Positions 9,318 through 17,725 of a DNA stretch of 64,000 nt are shown here, in pieces. Position 1 is the first letter of the stretch, and every line of letters begins with the position of its first letter. The notes under the pieces are model-generated. The model saw only the letters and a list, made by a program, of their open reading frames with translations, made no database searches and was not told the DNA's origin. The stretch covers positions 3,226,451 to 3,290,450 of the forward strand of contig AP024683.1 in NCBI GenBank assembly GCA_025999455.1, given 5' to 3'. Source of the DNA: Geminicoccaceae bacterium (GTDB lineage Bacteria > Pseudomonadota > Alphaproteobacteria > Geminicoccales > Geminicoccaceae). The position numbers and the translations under genes were made by a program.

Positions 9318-10727
9318 GTGGTGGACGGCGGGACGGTCGAGAACGTCACCTTCGACGAGATCGCGATCGGGCAGAGCGCGAGTCTCGAAAAAGCGATCAC
9401 GCGCGAGGACATCGAGCTCTACGCCGCCGTCTCGGGTGACGCGAACCCCACCCATCTCGACGAGGAGTTCGCCGCCAAGAGCCCGTTCAAGGGCGTCGTG
9501 GCGCACGGGATGCTCACGGCCGGGCTGATCTCCAACCTGCTCGGCAACCGGCTGCCCGGCGCGGGCACGATCTATCTCGGCCAGGATCTGCGGTTCCACC
9601 GGCCGGTGCGGGCCGGGGACGTGGTCACCGTCACGATCACCGCGAAAGAGAAGAAGCCGGAAAAGCGCATCGTCGTCTTCGATTGCCGCTGCACGAACCA
9701 ACGCGGTGAAGTCGTCCTCACCGGCACGGCCGAGGTGATCGCGCCCAAGGAGAAGGTCCGCCGGCCGGCGCCGCCGCTTCCCGAAGTGACGCTCCGTCGG
9801 CACGAGAAGTACGAGCGGCTCGTCGAACGGACCCGCGGCATCCCGGCGATCGCCTGCGCGGTCGCCCATCCCTGCGAGCAATCCGCGCTCGAGGGCGCCG
9901 TCGCGGCAGCGGAGCGGAACATCATCGTGCCGATCCTCGTGGCGCCGCGAGCGAAGCTCGAGCGCATCGCTCAGGCAGCCGGGGTCGATCTCTCCCGCTT
10001 CGAGCTCGTCGACGTGCCGCACAGCCACGCCGCGGCCGCCAAGGCGGTCGAGCTCGTGCGCGCCGGCCGAGCACAGATGCTCATGAAGGGCTCGCTGCAC
10101 ACCGACGAGCTCATGGCCGAGGTCGTGGCGCGCGAGACGGGGCTGCGGACCGAACGGCGGATCAGCCACGTCTACATCATGGACGTGCCGACCTATCCCG
10201 AGCCGCTCTTCATCACGGATGCGGCGATCAACATCGCGCCCGACCTCGAGACCAAGCGCGACATCGTCCAGAACGCGATCGATCTGCATTTGGGGCTCGG
10301 CCTGGGCGAGCCCAAGGTCGCGATCCTCTCGGCGGTCGAGACCGTCACCCCCAAGATCCCGGGCACGATCGAGGCCGCGGCACTCTGCAAGATGGCCGAG
10401 CGCGGGCAGATCACGGGTGGGCTCCTCGACGGGCCCCTGGCCCTCGACAACGCGATCAGCGAGGAAGCGGCCCGCATCAAGGGCATCCGTTCGGCCGTCG
10501 CGGGCCGCGCCCAGATCCTCGTCGTGCCCGACCTCGAGGCCGGCAACATGCTCGCCAAGAACCTGTCCTTCCTGGCCGGGGCCGAGGCCGCGGGCGTGGT
10601 GCTCGGCGCGCGGGTCCCGATCGTCTTGACGAGCCGGGCCGACAGCGTGCGCACCCGCCTCGCCTCGGCGGCGGTGGCGGCACTCTACGCGCACGCCCGC
10701 ATGACCGGCAAACCCGTCGCGGAGTGA
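9318..10727 (+). CDS. Bifunctional MaoC-type enoyl-CoA hydratase / phosphate acyltransferase
   Basis: A 469-residue fusion. Residues about 10-140 are a MaoC hotdog domain with the hydratase signature SGDANPTHLDEEF and VAHGMLTAGL. Residues about 165-465 are a phosphotransacetylase/phosphotransbutyrylase domain with QMLMKGSLHTDELM, ITDAAINIAP and LEAGNMLAKNLSFLAGAEAAG. The fusion is known in alphaproteobacteria; the expected reactions are (R)-specific hydration of enoyl-CoA and exchange of acyl-CoA with acyl phosphate. GTG 9318 has TGGAGG six bases upstream; GTG 9297 and GTG 9321 are alternatives. The stop overlaps the acetate kinase start, so the product acyl phosphate can feed that kinase. 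Confidence 0.9.
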   Translation: MVDGGTVENVTFDEIAIGQSASLEKAITREDIELYAAVSGDANPTHLDEEFAAKSPFKGVVAHGMLTAGLISNLLGNRLPGAGTIYLGQDLRFHRPVRAGDVVTVTITAKEKKPEKRIVVFDCRCTNQRGEVVLTGTAEVIAPKEKVRRPAPPLPEVTLRRHEKYERLVERTRGIPAIACAVAHPCEQSALEGAVAAAERNIIVPILVAPRAKLERIAQAAGVDLSRFELVDVPHSHAAAAKAVELVRAGRAQMLMKGSLHTDELMAEVVARETGLRTERRISHVYIMDVPTYPEPLFITDAAINIAPDLETKRDIVQNAIDLHLGLGLGEPKVAILSAVETVTPKIPGTIEAAALCKMAERGQITGGLLDGPLALDNAISEEAARIKGIRSAVAGRAQILVVPDLEAGNMLAKNLSFLAGAEAAGVVLGARVPIVLTSRADSVRTRLASAAVAALYAHARMTGKPVAE

Positions 10728-11935
10728 GGCCTTTGGCCGAGACGATCCTGGTCCTCAACGCCGGCAGCTCCTCGATCAAGTTCGAGCTCTTCGAGGTCGG
10801 CGCCGAGGATCGCCTCGACAGTCGCTTTGCCGGGCAGATCGAGGGGATCGGCGTGAAGCCGCGTCTCGCCGTGAAGACCGCGTCGGGCCGCGTGCTCGTC
10901 GACCGGCCGGTGCCTCTCGACGACGCGGCCGACGTCGAACGGGCGCTCGCCGTGGTCGAAGCCTGGCTCGAGGCCGAGCTCGAAGGGCCGCTCACCGCGG
11001 TCGGCCATCGGGTAGTCCACGGCGGGCCGCGCTTCGCCGCCCCGGTCCGCGTCGACGAGACCGTGCTCGCCACGCTCGAGACCTTCGTGCCGCTCGCGCC
11101 TTTGCACCAGCCGAACAATCTCGCCCCGATCCGCGAGCTCCTGCGCCGCCGCCCGGAGCTCCCGCAGATCGCCTGCTTCGACACCGCCTTCCACCGCGGC
11201 CACGGCGAGCTCGCCGACCGCTTCGCCATCCCCGAGCGGCTCTGGGAAGAGGGCGTGCGCCGCTACGGCTTCCACGGCCTCTCCTACGAGTGGGTCGCGG
11301 GCCGGCTCGCCGAGCTCGACCCCGAGACGGCGCGCGGCAAGGTGATCGTCGCCCATCTCGGCTCGGGCTGCTCGATGTGCGCGCTCGCCGGCGGCCGGAG
11401 CGTGGAGAGCACGATGGGCTTCACTGCCCTCGACGGCCTGCCCATGGGGACCCGGCCGGGGCAACTCGACGCGGGCGTCGTCCTCCATTTGCTGACCGCC
11501 AAGGGCATGGACGCCGCCGCGCTCGAACGGTTCCTCTACCACGACTGCGGCCTCAAAGGCCTCTCGGGCATCTCCAACGACGTCCGCGTCCTGCTCGCGA
11601 GCAGCGATCGCCGCGCCAAGCGCGCGCTCGACTTCTTCACCTACAAGATCGCCCAGATGACGGGCTGGCTCGCCGCCGCTCTCGAAGGCCTCGACGGCTT
11701 CGTCTTCACCGCCGGGATCGGCGAGAACGCGCCCACCATCCGCGAGGCGGTGGCGCACCGGCTCGCCTGGCTCGGGATGCGGCTCGATCCGCACGCCAAC
11801 GGGGCGGGCGGGCCGCTGATCTCGGCCGCGGAGTCGCGGATACGGGTCTGGGTGATCCCGACCGACGAGGAGCGCGTGATCGCCCGCCACACCCTCGCCT
11901 TCTTGCGCGGCCGGCGACCGGGAGAAGGCGCATGA
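10724..11935 (+). CDS. ackA: Acetate (short-chain acyl) kinase
   Basis: A 403-residue acetokinase (acetyl phosphate + ADP to acetate + ATP) with all family blocks: LNAGSSSIKFELF, GHRVVHGG, CFDTAFH, RYGFHGLSYEWV, the MGFTALDGLPMGTRPGQLD stretch and FTAGIGENAPTIREAV. The GTG at 10724 overlaps the upstream stop (GTGA), indicating translational coupling; an in-frame TTG at 10733 is an alternative. The last four bases overlap the fabI ATG. The order Pta-AckA-FabI recurs in rhizobia. I recall that in Sinorhizobium meliloti the equivalent operon is induced by phosphate limitation; no Pho box could be confirmed here. Confidence 0.95.
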   Translation: MRPLAETILVLNAGSSSIKFELFEVGAEDRLDSRFAGQIEGIGVKPRLAVKTASGRVLVDRPVPLDDAADVERALAVVEAWLEAELEGPLTAVGHRVVHGGPRFAAPVRVDETVLATLETFVPLAPLHQPNNLAPIRELLRRRPELPQIACFDTAFHRGHGELADRFAIPERLWEEGVRRYGFHGLSYEWVAGRLAELDPETARGKVIVAHLGSGCSMCALAGGRSVESTMGFTALDGLPMGTRPGQLDAGVVLHLLTAKGMDAAALERFLYHDCGLKGLSGISNDVRVLLASSDRRAKRALDFFTYKIAQMTGWLAAALEGLDGFVFTAGIGENAPTIREAVAHRLAWLGMRLDPHANGAGGPLISAAESRIRVWVIPTDEERVIARHTLAFLRGRRPGEGA

Positions 11936-12711
11936 TCGACCGCCGTCTCGTCACGCTCGAAGGCCGCAAGGGACTCGTCACGGGCATCGCCAACGACCGC
12001 TCGATCGCCTGGGGCTGCGCCAAAGCCTTCCGCTGGCTGGGTGCGGAGCTCGCCGTCACCTATTTGAACGAAAAGGCGAAACCCTTCGTCGAGCCGCTCG
12101 CCCGCGAGCTCGAGGCGCCGATCCTGATGCCGCTCGATCTGCGGATCGAGGGCCAGCTCGAGGCGGTCTTCGAACGGATCGAAAAGGAGTGGGGCCGGCT
12201 CGACTTCGTCCTCCATTCGATCGCCTACGCGCCCAAGGAAGATCTGCAGGGCCGGGTCACGGATTGCTCCAAGGCCGGCTTCCTCTTGGCCATGGAGATC
12301 TCCTGCTGGTCGTTCATCCGCATGGCGAAGCTCGCCGAGCCCTTGATGGACCGCGGCGGAGCACTCTTCTGCATGACCTATTACGGCTCGCAGATGGTGG
12401 TCGAACATTACGGCATCATGGGGCCGGTCAAAGCCGCCCTCGAAAGCGCGACGCGCTATCTCGCGGCCGAGCTCGGGCCGAAGGGCATCCGCGTCCACGC
12501 GATCTCGCCGGGACCCTTGAAGACTCGCGCCGCCTCGGGCATCCCCGAGTTCGACGAGCTCCTCCACAAAGCGCAAGAGAAAGCGCCGGTCCGCAGCCTC
12601 GTCTCGATCGACGACGTCGGTCTCGCGACCGCTTATCTGGCGACCGACGCCGCCAAGCTCATCACCGGCTCGACGCTCTACGTCGACGGCGGCTACCACA
12701 TCATCGATTGA
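11932..12711 (+). CDS. fabI: Enoyl-[acyl-carrier-protein] reductase (NADH)
   Basis: A 259-residue FabI-type enoyl-ACP reductase, the last step of the fatty-acid elongation cycle. It has the FabI-specific cofactor motif TGIANDRSIAWG, HSIAYAPK, and the catalytic HYGIMGPVKAAL (Tyr-x6-Lys), followed by GIRVHAISPGPLKTRAASGI. The ATG overlaps the ackA stop (ATGA). Its place behind an acyl-kinase operon suggests a second, condition-specific copy rather than the housekeeping one; that needs the rest of the genome. Confidence 0.94.
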   Translation: MIDRRLVTLEGRKGLVTGIANDRSIAWGCAKAFRWLGAELAVTYLNEKAKPFVEPLARELEAPILMPLDLRIEGQLEAVFERIEKEWGRLDFVLHSIAYAPKEDLQGRVTDCSKAGFLLAMEISCWSFIRMAKLAEPLMDRGGALFCMTYYGSQMVVEHYGIMGPVKAALESATRYLAAELGPKGIRVHAISPGPLKTRAASGIPEFDELLHKAQEKAPVRSLVSIDDVGLATAYLATDAAKLITGSTLYVDGGYHIID

Positions 12712-12731
12712 GAGCCTCCCCGCCGGCGTGC

Positions 12732-12760
12732 TTGCCGGACCGACGGGTGGTTCTTAGCCT
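12732..12760 (+). promoter_or_regulatory. Predicted promoter of the SDR gene at 12795
   Basis: TTGCCG (12732-12737) and TAGCCT (12755-12760) are 17 bp apart and lie 34 bp before the ATG, which has its own GGGAGGA site. The SDR gene therefore appears to be a separate unit from the fabI operon. Confidence 0.5.
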
Positions 12761-12794
12761 CCGCCCGTCGCGATCTTTCCGGGAGGAAACGCGG

Positions 12795-13583
12795 ATGGCC
12801 TTCCTCGACCGCATGCGCCCACCGCCGGGCTTGCGGGTCCTCGTCACGGCCGGGGCTTCGGGGATCGGTGCGGCGATCGCCCGGGCCTTCGCCGAAGCCG
12901 AAGCCCGCGTCATGGTCTGCGACGTCGACGCGGCTGCCCTCGCCCGCTTCACGGCCGAGAACCCGGCGATCGCGGGCGTCGTCTGCGACGTCGCGGACGA
13001 GGCCCAGGTCGATGCCCTCTTCCGCGAGGTCGAGAGCCGGCTGGGTGGGCTCGACGTGCTCGTCAACAATGCCGGGATCGCCGGGCCCACGGGCGGGGTG
13101 GCGGAGATCGCCCCGGCGGACTGGCGCCGGACCCTGGACGTGAACATCACCGGAATGTTCCTCTGCACGAGGTTGGCGGTGCCGCTCCTCCGAAAGGCGA
13201 AGGAGGGGGTGATCATCAACCTTTCGTCGGTAGCCGGGCGGCTCGGCTACGCCTATCGGACAGCTTACGCCGCCTCGAAATGGGCGGTGATCGGCTTCAC
13301 CCAGAGCCTCGCCAAGGAGCTCGGCCCGGAAGGCATCCGGGTGAACGCGATCCTCCCCGGTGTCGTGCGCGGCGAGCGGATCGAGCGGGTCTTCGCCGCC
13401 CGCGCCGAAGCCCTCGGCATCACGGTCGACGAGGTCCGCCGGAGCTATCTCGACAAGGTGTCGCTCCGCCGGATGGTCGAGCCCGAGGACATGGCGGCGA
13501 TGGCGCTCTATCTCTGCTCCGAGGCCGGGCGGAACATCTCCGGCCAGTCGCTCTCTATTTGCGGCAACACCGAGACGATCTGA
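12795..13583 (+). CDS. SDR family oxidoreductase
   Basis: A 262-residue classical SDR with TAGASGIGAAIARAF (cofactor loop), CDV around residue 65, NNAGIAGP, Asn in VNITGMF, Ser in NLSSVAG, and the YAASK catalytic pair, then GIRVNAILPGVV. All catalytic residues are present, unlike the SDR at 1365. Substrate and direction are not predictable. A 3-ketoacyl-ACP/CoA reductase or sugar/polyol dehydrogenase role is possible given the fabI neighbourhood, but the gene has its own promoter. It converges on rlmE with one base between the stops. Confidence 0.88.
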   Translation: MAFLDRMRPPPGLRVLVTAGASGIGAAIARAFAEAEARVMVCDVDAAALARFTAENPAIAGVVCDVADEAQVDALFREVESRLGGLDVLVNNAGIAGPTGGVAEIAPADWRRTLDVNITGMFLCTRLAVPLLRKAKEGVIINLSSVAGRLGYAYRTAYAASKWAVIGFTQSLAKELGPEGIRVNAILPGVVRGERIERVFAARAEALGITVDEVRRSYLDKVSLRRMVEPEDMAAMALYLCSEAGRNISGQSLSICGNTETI

Positions 13584-13584
13584 G

Positions 13585-14247
13585 CTACTCCTTCGGCGGC
13601 TCCGGCCGGACGCCGGTGGCGAGCAGGTAGAGCTCGGAGGATTCGGCGCGGGTCGCCTTGGGGCGGAGGAAACGGTAGCCCGCGAAATGCTGCCGGACGA
13701 GCGGCAGGATCGCCCGCTCGGCCCCTTTGAGGAGTTTGACGAGGCAGGCCCCGCCCGGCCGGAGCACGCGCGTCGCGAAATCGAGCACCGCCTCGACCGC
13801 CGCCTCGGCCTTGAGCCGGTCGACGTTGCGCAACCCCGTGGTGTTCGGGGCCACGTCCGAGAGCACGATGTCGGCGGGACCGCCGAGGAGCGTCCGCAGC
13901 CGCTCCTGCACGGCCGGGTCGGCGAAATCCCCCTGGACGAACGCGGCCCCCGCGACCGGCGCCATCTCGAGCAGGTCGCAGGCGACGACCCGACAGCCCT
14001 TCTCGACGGCGTACTGGGTCCAGCTCCCGGGGGCGGCGCCGAGGTCGAGGACCGCCATGCCGCGGCGCAGGAGCCCGTGCTTCTGGTCGATCTCCTCGAG
14101 CTTGAAGACCGAACGGGCGCGGTAGCCGCGCTTCTTGGCGGCGGCCACGTAGGGGTCGTCGAGCTGGCGCTGCAGCCAGCGGACCTGGGCCGCGGTCCGA
14201 CCGCCCTTGGCGCGGACCCGCACCCGACCGGGACGCGCACTGCTCAC
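13585..14247 (-). CDS. rlmE: 23S rRNA (uridine-2'-O)-methyltransferase
   Basis: A 220-residue RrmJ/FtsJ family methyltransferase that modifies the 2'-OH of U2552 (E. coli numbering) in the 23S A-loop using SAM. The K-D-K-E catalytic set is visible: RSVFKLEEID, SDVAPNTTG, CLVKLLKG and SELYLLATG. The SAM-binding motif is VLDLGAAPGSW. The start is a GTG at 14247 that overlaps the ppx stop by four bases (GTGA). The reading frame stays open far upstream, but that part is the shadow of ppx. The Ppx-RlmE order is common in alphaproteobacteria. Confidence 0.95.
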   Translation of the reverse strand: MSSARPGRVRVRAKGGRTAAQVRWLQRQLDDPYVAAAKKRGYRARSVFKLEEIDQKHGLLRRGMAVLDLGAAPGSWTQYAVEKGCRVVACDLLEMAPVAGAAFVQGDFADPAVQERLRTLLGGPADIVLSDVAPNTTGLRNVDRLKAEAAVEAVLDFATRVLRPGGACLVKLLKGAERAILPLVRQHFAGYRFLRPKATRAESSELYLLATGVRPEPPKE

Positions 14248-15275
14248 GCCGCCGCCCTCGGCCGGAGCGCGTCGGCGAGCGTGGCCCCCATGAGCCTCGC
14301 GAGGATGCCTTCGCGCAGGCCACGGTCGGCCACCGTCAGATGCTCGACCGGCCAGATGCGGTGTACGGCATCGAGGATCGCGCAGCCCGCGACCACGAGA
14401 TCCGCCCGGCCCTGGCCGATGCAGGGATGCGCGGCACGGGCGGCGTTGTCGAGTGCGCGCAAGTGGGCTGCGACCGTGCGGATCGCCGCGAAAGGCAGGA
14501 CGAGCCCGTCGACCTTGCGCCGGTCGTAGCGGCGGAGCCCGATGTGGAGTGCCGCGAGGGTCGTCACGGTGCCCGACGTGCCGAGCATCTCGACCGCGCC
14601 CTCCTCCCCCGTCGCGCGCGGCGGGTCGAGCTCGCGGAGCCGCTCGTGTACGTGCTCCACCATGCTCGCATAGCCCTCGGGCGTCACCTCGCGCCCGAAG
14701 GTCTCGGCGAGGGTGACGACCCCCAAAGGCAAGGAGAGGGCCTCCCCGGGCTCGCCTTCCTCGGGCTCGGCGCGCCGGTCGAGCCAGAGCAGGTCCGTGG
14801 AGCCGCCGCCGATGTCGACGACCAGGAGCCGATCGGCGTCCGGGTCGGCGAGCGGCAGGCAGCCGAGCATGGCGAGGCGTGCCTCTTCCTCGCGATCGAT
14901 CAGCTCCAGGGTGAGACCCGTGACGCGCTGGACCCGCCGCAGGAAGTCGGGGCCGTTGACCGCCCGACGGCAGGCCTCGGTCGCCACGCAGCGCACCGCG
15001 ACGCAGCGGTGGCGGGCGACGATCTTGGCGCAAACCTTGAGCGCGGCGAGCGTGCGGGCCATCGCCGCCTCGGAGAGCCGGTCGTGACGGGAGAGCCCCT
15101 CCCCGAGCCGGACGATCCGCGAGAAGCTGTCGACCACCTCGAGCCCGTCGGGCCGGACCTCGCAGACCAGGAGCCGGCAATTGTTCGTGCCGAGGTCGAG
15201 CGCCGCCAGCCGGTCGCCCGGGCGCGGCCGGACGGCAGCGGTCTCGGGAGCGGCGAAGTCGGCGCAGGGGTGCAT
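14244..15275 (-). CDS. ppx: Ppx/GppA family exopolyphosphatase
   Basis: A 343-residue ASKHA-fold phosphatase of the Ppx/GppA family, which releases phosphate from polyphosphate or pppGpp. It has the N-terminal ALDLGTNNCRLLVCEV, central LLVVDIGGGSTDLLWLD and MLGTSGTVTTLAAL motifs. It is shorter than the two-domain E. coli enzymes (about 500 residues) and consists of the catalytic module only, as is usual in alphaproteobacteria. The ATG at 15275 precedes a Pro/Arg-rich lead-in of about 20 residues. It is translationally coupled to rlmE and divergent from the CDGSH gene. Confidence 0.92.
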   Translation of the reverse strand: MHPCADFAAPETAAVRPRPGDRLAALDLGTNNCRLLVCEVRPDGLEVVDSFSRIVRLGEGLSRHDRLSEAAMARTLAALKVCAKIVARHRCVAVRCVATEACRRAVNGPDFLRRVQRVTGLTLELIDREEEARLAMLGCLPLADPDADRLLVVDIGGGSTDLLWLDRRAEPEEGEPGEALSLPLGVVTLAETFGREVTPEGYASMVEHVHERLRELDPPRATGEEGAVEMLGTSGTVTTLAALHIGLRRYDRRKVDGLVLPFAAIRTVAAHLRALDNAARAAHPCIGQGRADLVVAGCAILDAVHRIWPVEHLTVADRGLREGILARLMGATLADALRPRAAA

Positions 15276-15350
15276 GCGTCGGGCTCGTCCAGGTGGACGC
15301 CATGAATGCACCTTCGGGGCCACGCGGTGCAAGAACCGATCACGCCGCCC

Positions 15351-15379
15351 TTGCCGGGGGCGAGCCCGGTTGCTAACCG
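15351..15379 (+). promoter_or_regulatory. Predicted promoter of the CDGSH-protein operon
   Basis: TTGCCG (15351-15356) and TAACCG (15374-15379) are 17 bp apart, 37 bp before the ATG at 15417. Confidence 0.45.
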
Positions 15380-15416
15380 CGTGCGGCCCGGGGGCGGTCG
15401 GGGGAACGAGGTCGCG

Positions 15417-15656
15417 ATGAGCGAGCGGGTGATCGCGCAGAAGGCGCCGTTCAAGGTGGATGTCGTCGCGGGCGAGACCTATTGGTGGTGCGTGTGCGGT
15501 CGCAGCGCCAAGCAGCCCTTCTGCGACGGCTCCCACAAGGGCACGGGCTTGGCACCCCTGAAGCACGTGGCCCAGGCGAGCGGCCCGGCCTTCTTCTGCG
15601 GCTGCAAGCACACCCAGCGTCCGCCGCTCTGCGACGGGACCCACAAGAGCCTGTGA
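15417..15656 (+). CDS. CDGSH iron-sulfur domain protein with two cluster motifs
   Basis: A 79-residue soluble mitoNEET-type protein. Two CDGSH motifs are present, [18 protein letters not shown] and [18 protein letters not shown]. Each offers three Cys and one His for a [2Fe-2S] cluster, so it is a tandem protein that could bind two clusters within one chain. Such proteins are thought to transfer or sense clusters or electrons; no specific partner is known. The stop overlaps the GTG of the following lipoprotein gene (GTGA), so the two are made together. Confidence 0.93.
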   Translation: MSERVIAQKAPFKVDVVAGETYWWCVCGRSAKQPFCDGSHKGTGLAPLKHVAQASGPAFFCGCKHTQRPPLCDGTHKSL

Positions 15657-16183
15657 GCGGTCGTCGCCGTTTCGCCGGGCTGGCGCTCCTCGCGCCGATC
15701 GCCTTCGCGGCCGGCTGCGCCCGCCAGCCGCCCGCCCCGCCGCCCTGCCCGCGACCGGCGATCCTCGACGGCGCCCAGACGCTGGAGCGCCGCACCGGGG
15801 CCGGGCCGACCGAGTTCGCCTGGCGGGCGACGCTCACCGGGATCGGCGGCGGCTGCCGCTACGACGCGGAGGGCGTGCAGCTCCGCTACACGCTCGACAT
15901 GGCGATCGTGCCGGGGCCGGCCAGCCGGACCGCCCCGGACGCGCCGATCGAACTTCCCTGGTTCGTTGCCGTGATCGACCCGACCGGCGCGGTGATCGAC
16001 AAGCGGACCTTCACGCTGCGCACCGAACCGCCGGCGGGCCCCGGCCCCCGCCTCGCGCGCGAGGAGCTCGAGCAGCGGATCGCCGGGGTCGGCCCGGCGG
16101 AAGGCCCGGCCTGGCGGATCTATTTCGGCTTCGAGGTCGACCCCGAAGAGGGCCTCAGGCGGCTGCGCGAGCGTCGCCGCTGA
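15653..16183 (+). CDS. Hypothetical lipoprotein
   Basis: A 176-residue protein with a lipoprotein signal: Arg-rich start, hydrophobic run, then lipobox AAGC at about residues 19-22, followed by a Pro-rich linker. The mature part has several beta-strand-like stretches ([47 protein letters not shown]) resembling a small sandwich domain, and a charged C-terminal tail. I do not recognise a named family. The GTG start overlaps the CDGSH gene stop, so coupling of an outer-membrane or periplasmic lipoprotein with a cytosolic Fe-S protein is the notable feature. Confidence 0.75.
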   Translation: MSGRRRFAGLALLAPIAFAAGCARQPPAPPPCPRPAILDGAQTLERRTGAGPTEFAWRATLTGIGGGCRYDAEGVQLRYTLDMAIVPGPASRTAPDAPIELPWFVAVIDPTGAVIDKRTFTLRTEPPAGPGPRLAREELEQRIAGVGPAEGPAWRIYFGFEVDPEEGLRRLRERRR

Positions 16184-16347
16184 GCGGTCGGCCCGGCGCG
16201 TCGTCGCGGGACCGGCCGTCGCGCTTCCCACCTCGAGCGCCCCGACCGACCCGCCGTGCCGCCATGCGTCGGGCCGCTGGCCGGCCGCGCCGCGGCGCGG
16301 TAGAGGACCCGCACGCGAGCCACCGGACGAAAGGGAACCCGAGGCCC

Positions 16348-16791
16348 ATGCGCTATCTGCACACGATGATCCGCGTGAGCGACCTCGACAAATCGCTCGA
16401 CTTCTTCTGCAACAAGCTCGGCATGCGCGAGGTCCGCCGCGTCGTCAACGAGCAGGGTCGTTTCACCCTGGTCTTCCTCGCCACCGACGAGGATCAGCTC
16501 ACCGGTCCCGAGAACCGCAAGGCACCACTTCTCGAGCTCACCTACAATTGGGATCCTGAGGTCTACACGGGCGGGCGCAATTTCGGCCACCTGGCCTACG
16601 AGGTCGACGACATCTACGCGCTCTGCCAGAAGCTCATGGATGCCGGGATCACGATCAACCGCCCGCCGCGCGACGGCAACATGGCCTTCATCAAGACCCC
16701 GGACGGGATCTCGATCGAGCTCCTGCAGAAGGGTGCACCCAAGCCGCCGCAGGAGCCCTGGGCATCGATGCCCAACACCGGCACCTGGTGA
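16348..16791 (+). CDS. gloA: Lactoylglutathione lyase (glyoxalase I)
   Basis: A 147-residue VOC-fold enzyme that turns the methylglyoxal-glutathione hemithioacetal into S-lactoylglutathione. The four metal ligands of glyoxalase I are present: His5 in YLHTMIRV, Glu in LLELTYNWD, His in GHLAYEVDD and Glu in ISIELLQKG. The E-LTYNWD block is diagnostic. The extended tail (about 15 residues after the last ligand) is within normal range. No ribosome-binding site stronger than GAGG at 16341 is seen. The 164 bp before it hold no gene. Confidence 0.92.
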   Translation: MRYLHTMIRVSDLDKSLDFFCNKLGMREVRRVVNEQGRFTLVFLATDEDQLTGPENRKAPLLELTYNWDPEVYTGGRNFGHLAYEVDDIYALCQKLMDAGITINRPPRDGNMAFIKTPDGISIELLQKGAPKPPQEPWASMPNTGTW

Positions 16792-16810
16792 GGCGGGCCG
16801 CGACTGGGCG

Positions 16811-17725
16811 CTACCTTCCCGACGCCGATCGCGCCCGGGGCTCTCCCGCCTCGAGCCCGAGCATCCAACCCTCGACGGCCAAGGCGTGTTCGGGGACCGG
16901 ATCGCCCGAGCCCAGGCGCCCCTCGACGATCGCCAGGAGGAGCAGGCAGCCGACGAGCGCGTCGAAGCCGTGGTCGCGCGTCCCGGTGAAGCCTGCGCGG
17001 GCCTCGGCGTCGAGCGCGTGGTCGAGGCGCGCACCCAGTTCGCCCGCGAGTTCGAGCAGCCGATCGACCCGGTTCGCCCGGTCGGCTGCCCGGCTCTTGG
17101 CGAAGCGCGGTAGGCCGAGCAGCCGGTAGGCGAGGCCGGGATAGGTCTCGGCCACGATCGGGCGGGGTTCGCCGAGCAGGGCCGCGAGCGGCCCGTCGAA
17201 CGGCCAGAGCGCGACCCGGGCGAGACGCGGCAGCAAGAGCTCGCGCCAAATCGCGAGGGCCGCGCGGCCGCATTGCTTGGGGCCCAGGGTCCAGAACAGG
17301 CACTGCGCCGCGGTCGCCCGGTCGCAACGGCGGAGGTGGACCGCGAAGGGCCCGAGCCCGAGCCCCTGCTCGAGCGTCGCCCGGCGCGCCCCGCCCGGGC
17401 GGGCGGGATAGAACGGGCGCGCGAGGCTCGGGCGATCGGGTGGTGCCACCGGCGTCCAGAACGGATCGTCGGACGCGAGCGTCGCGAGGAACGAGCGGAA
17501 GGAAGCGATGCCGCGTGCCTCGGCATAGGCCCGTGGCAAGCCGAGCGGCGCGTCGACGCCGACGAGTGCTCCGGCCGTCGCCAAGAGCTCGGGTAGGAGG
17601 CCCGCGGGTGCGAGCGCGAGCCGCCAGCCGGTGCCGCCCGGGCCCGGCTCGGCGAGCACGACGGCCCGGGCCGCCGGCGAGGCCGACCAGTCGGCATGCG
17701 CGACGAGGCTCGGCCGCGACCTCAC
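16811..17725 (-). CDS. DUF429-like protein (RNase H-like fold, predicted nuclease)
   Basis: A 304-residue protein resembling the DUF429 family, predicted RNase H-like nucleases of unproven function. Supporting marks are HADWSASPAARAVV near the start, VGVDAPLGLPRAYAE (Asp of strand 2), AETYPGLAYRLLG (Glu) and DHGFDALVGCLLLLA (Asp of the last helix), which together give the acidic set of the fold. The ATG overlaps the stop of the upstream DUF1194 gene (ATGA). The C-terminus is convergent with gloA (19 bp). Assignment is by motif memory, so moderate confidence. Confidence 0.65.
   Translation of the reverse strand: MRSRPSLVAHADWSASPAARAVVLAEPGPGGTGWRLALAPAGLLPELLATAGALVGVDAPLGLPRAYAEARGIASFRSFLATLASDDPFWTPVAPPDRPSLARPFYPARPGGARRATLEQGLGLGPFAVHLRRCDRATAAQCLFWTLGPKQCGRAALAIWRELLLPRLARVALWPFDGPLAALLGEPRPIVAETYPGLAYRLLGLPRFAKSRAADRANRVDRLLELAGELGARLDHALDAEARAGFTGTRDHGFDALVGCLLLLAIVEGRLGSGDPVPEHALAVEGWMLGLEAGEPRARSASGR

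Noticed and set aside
14248-15303. Open extension of the rlmE frame upstream of its GTG
   Set aside because: It runs through ppx in another frame and lacks similarity; the GTGA overlap and family length support the GTG start.
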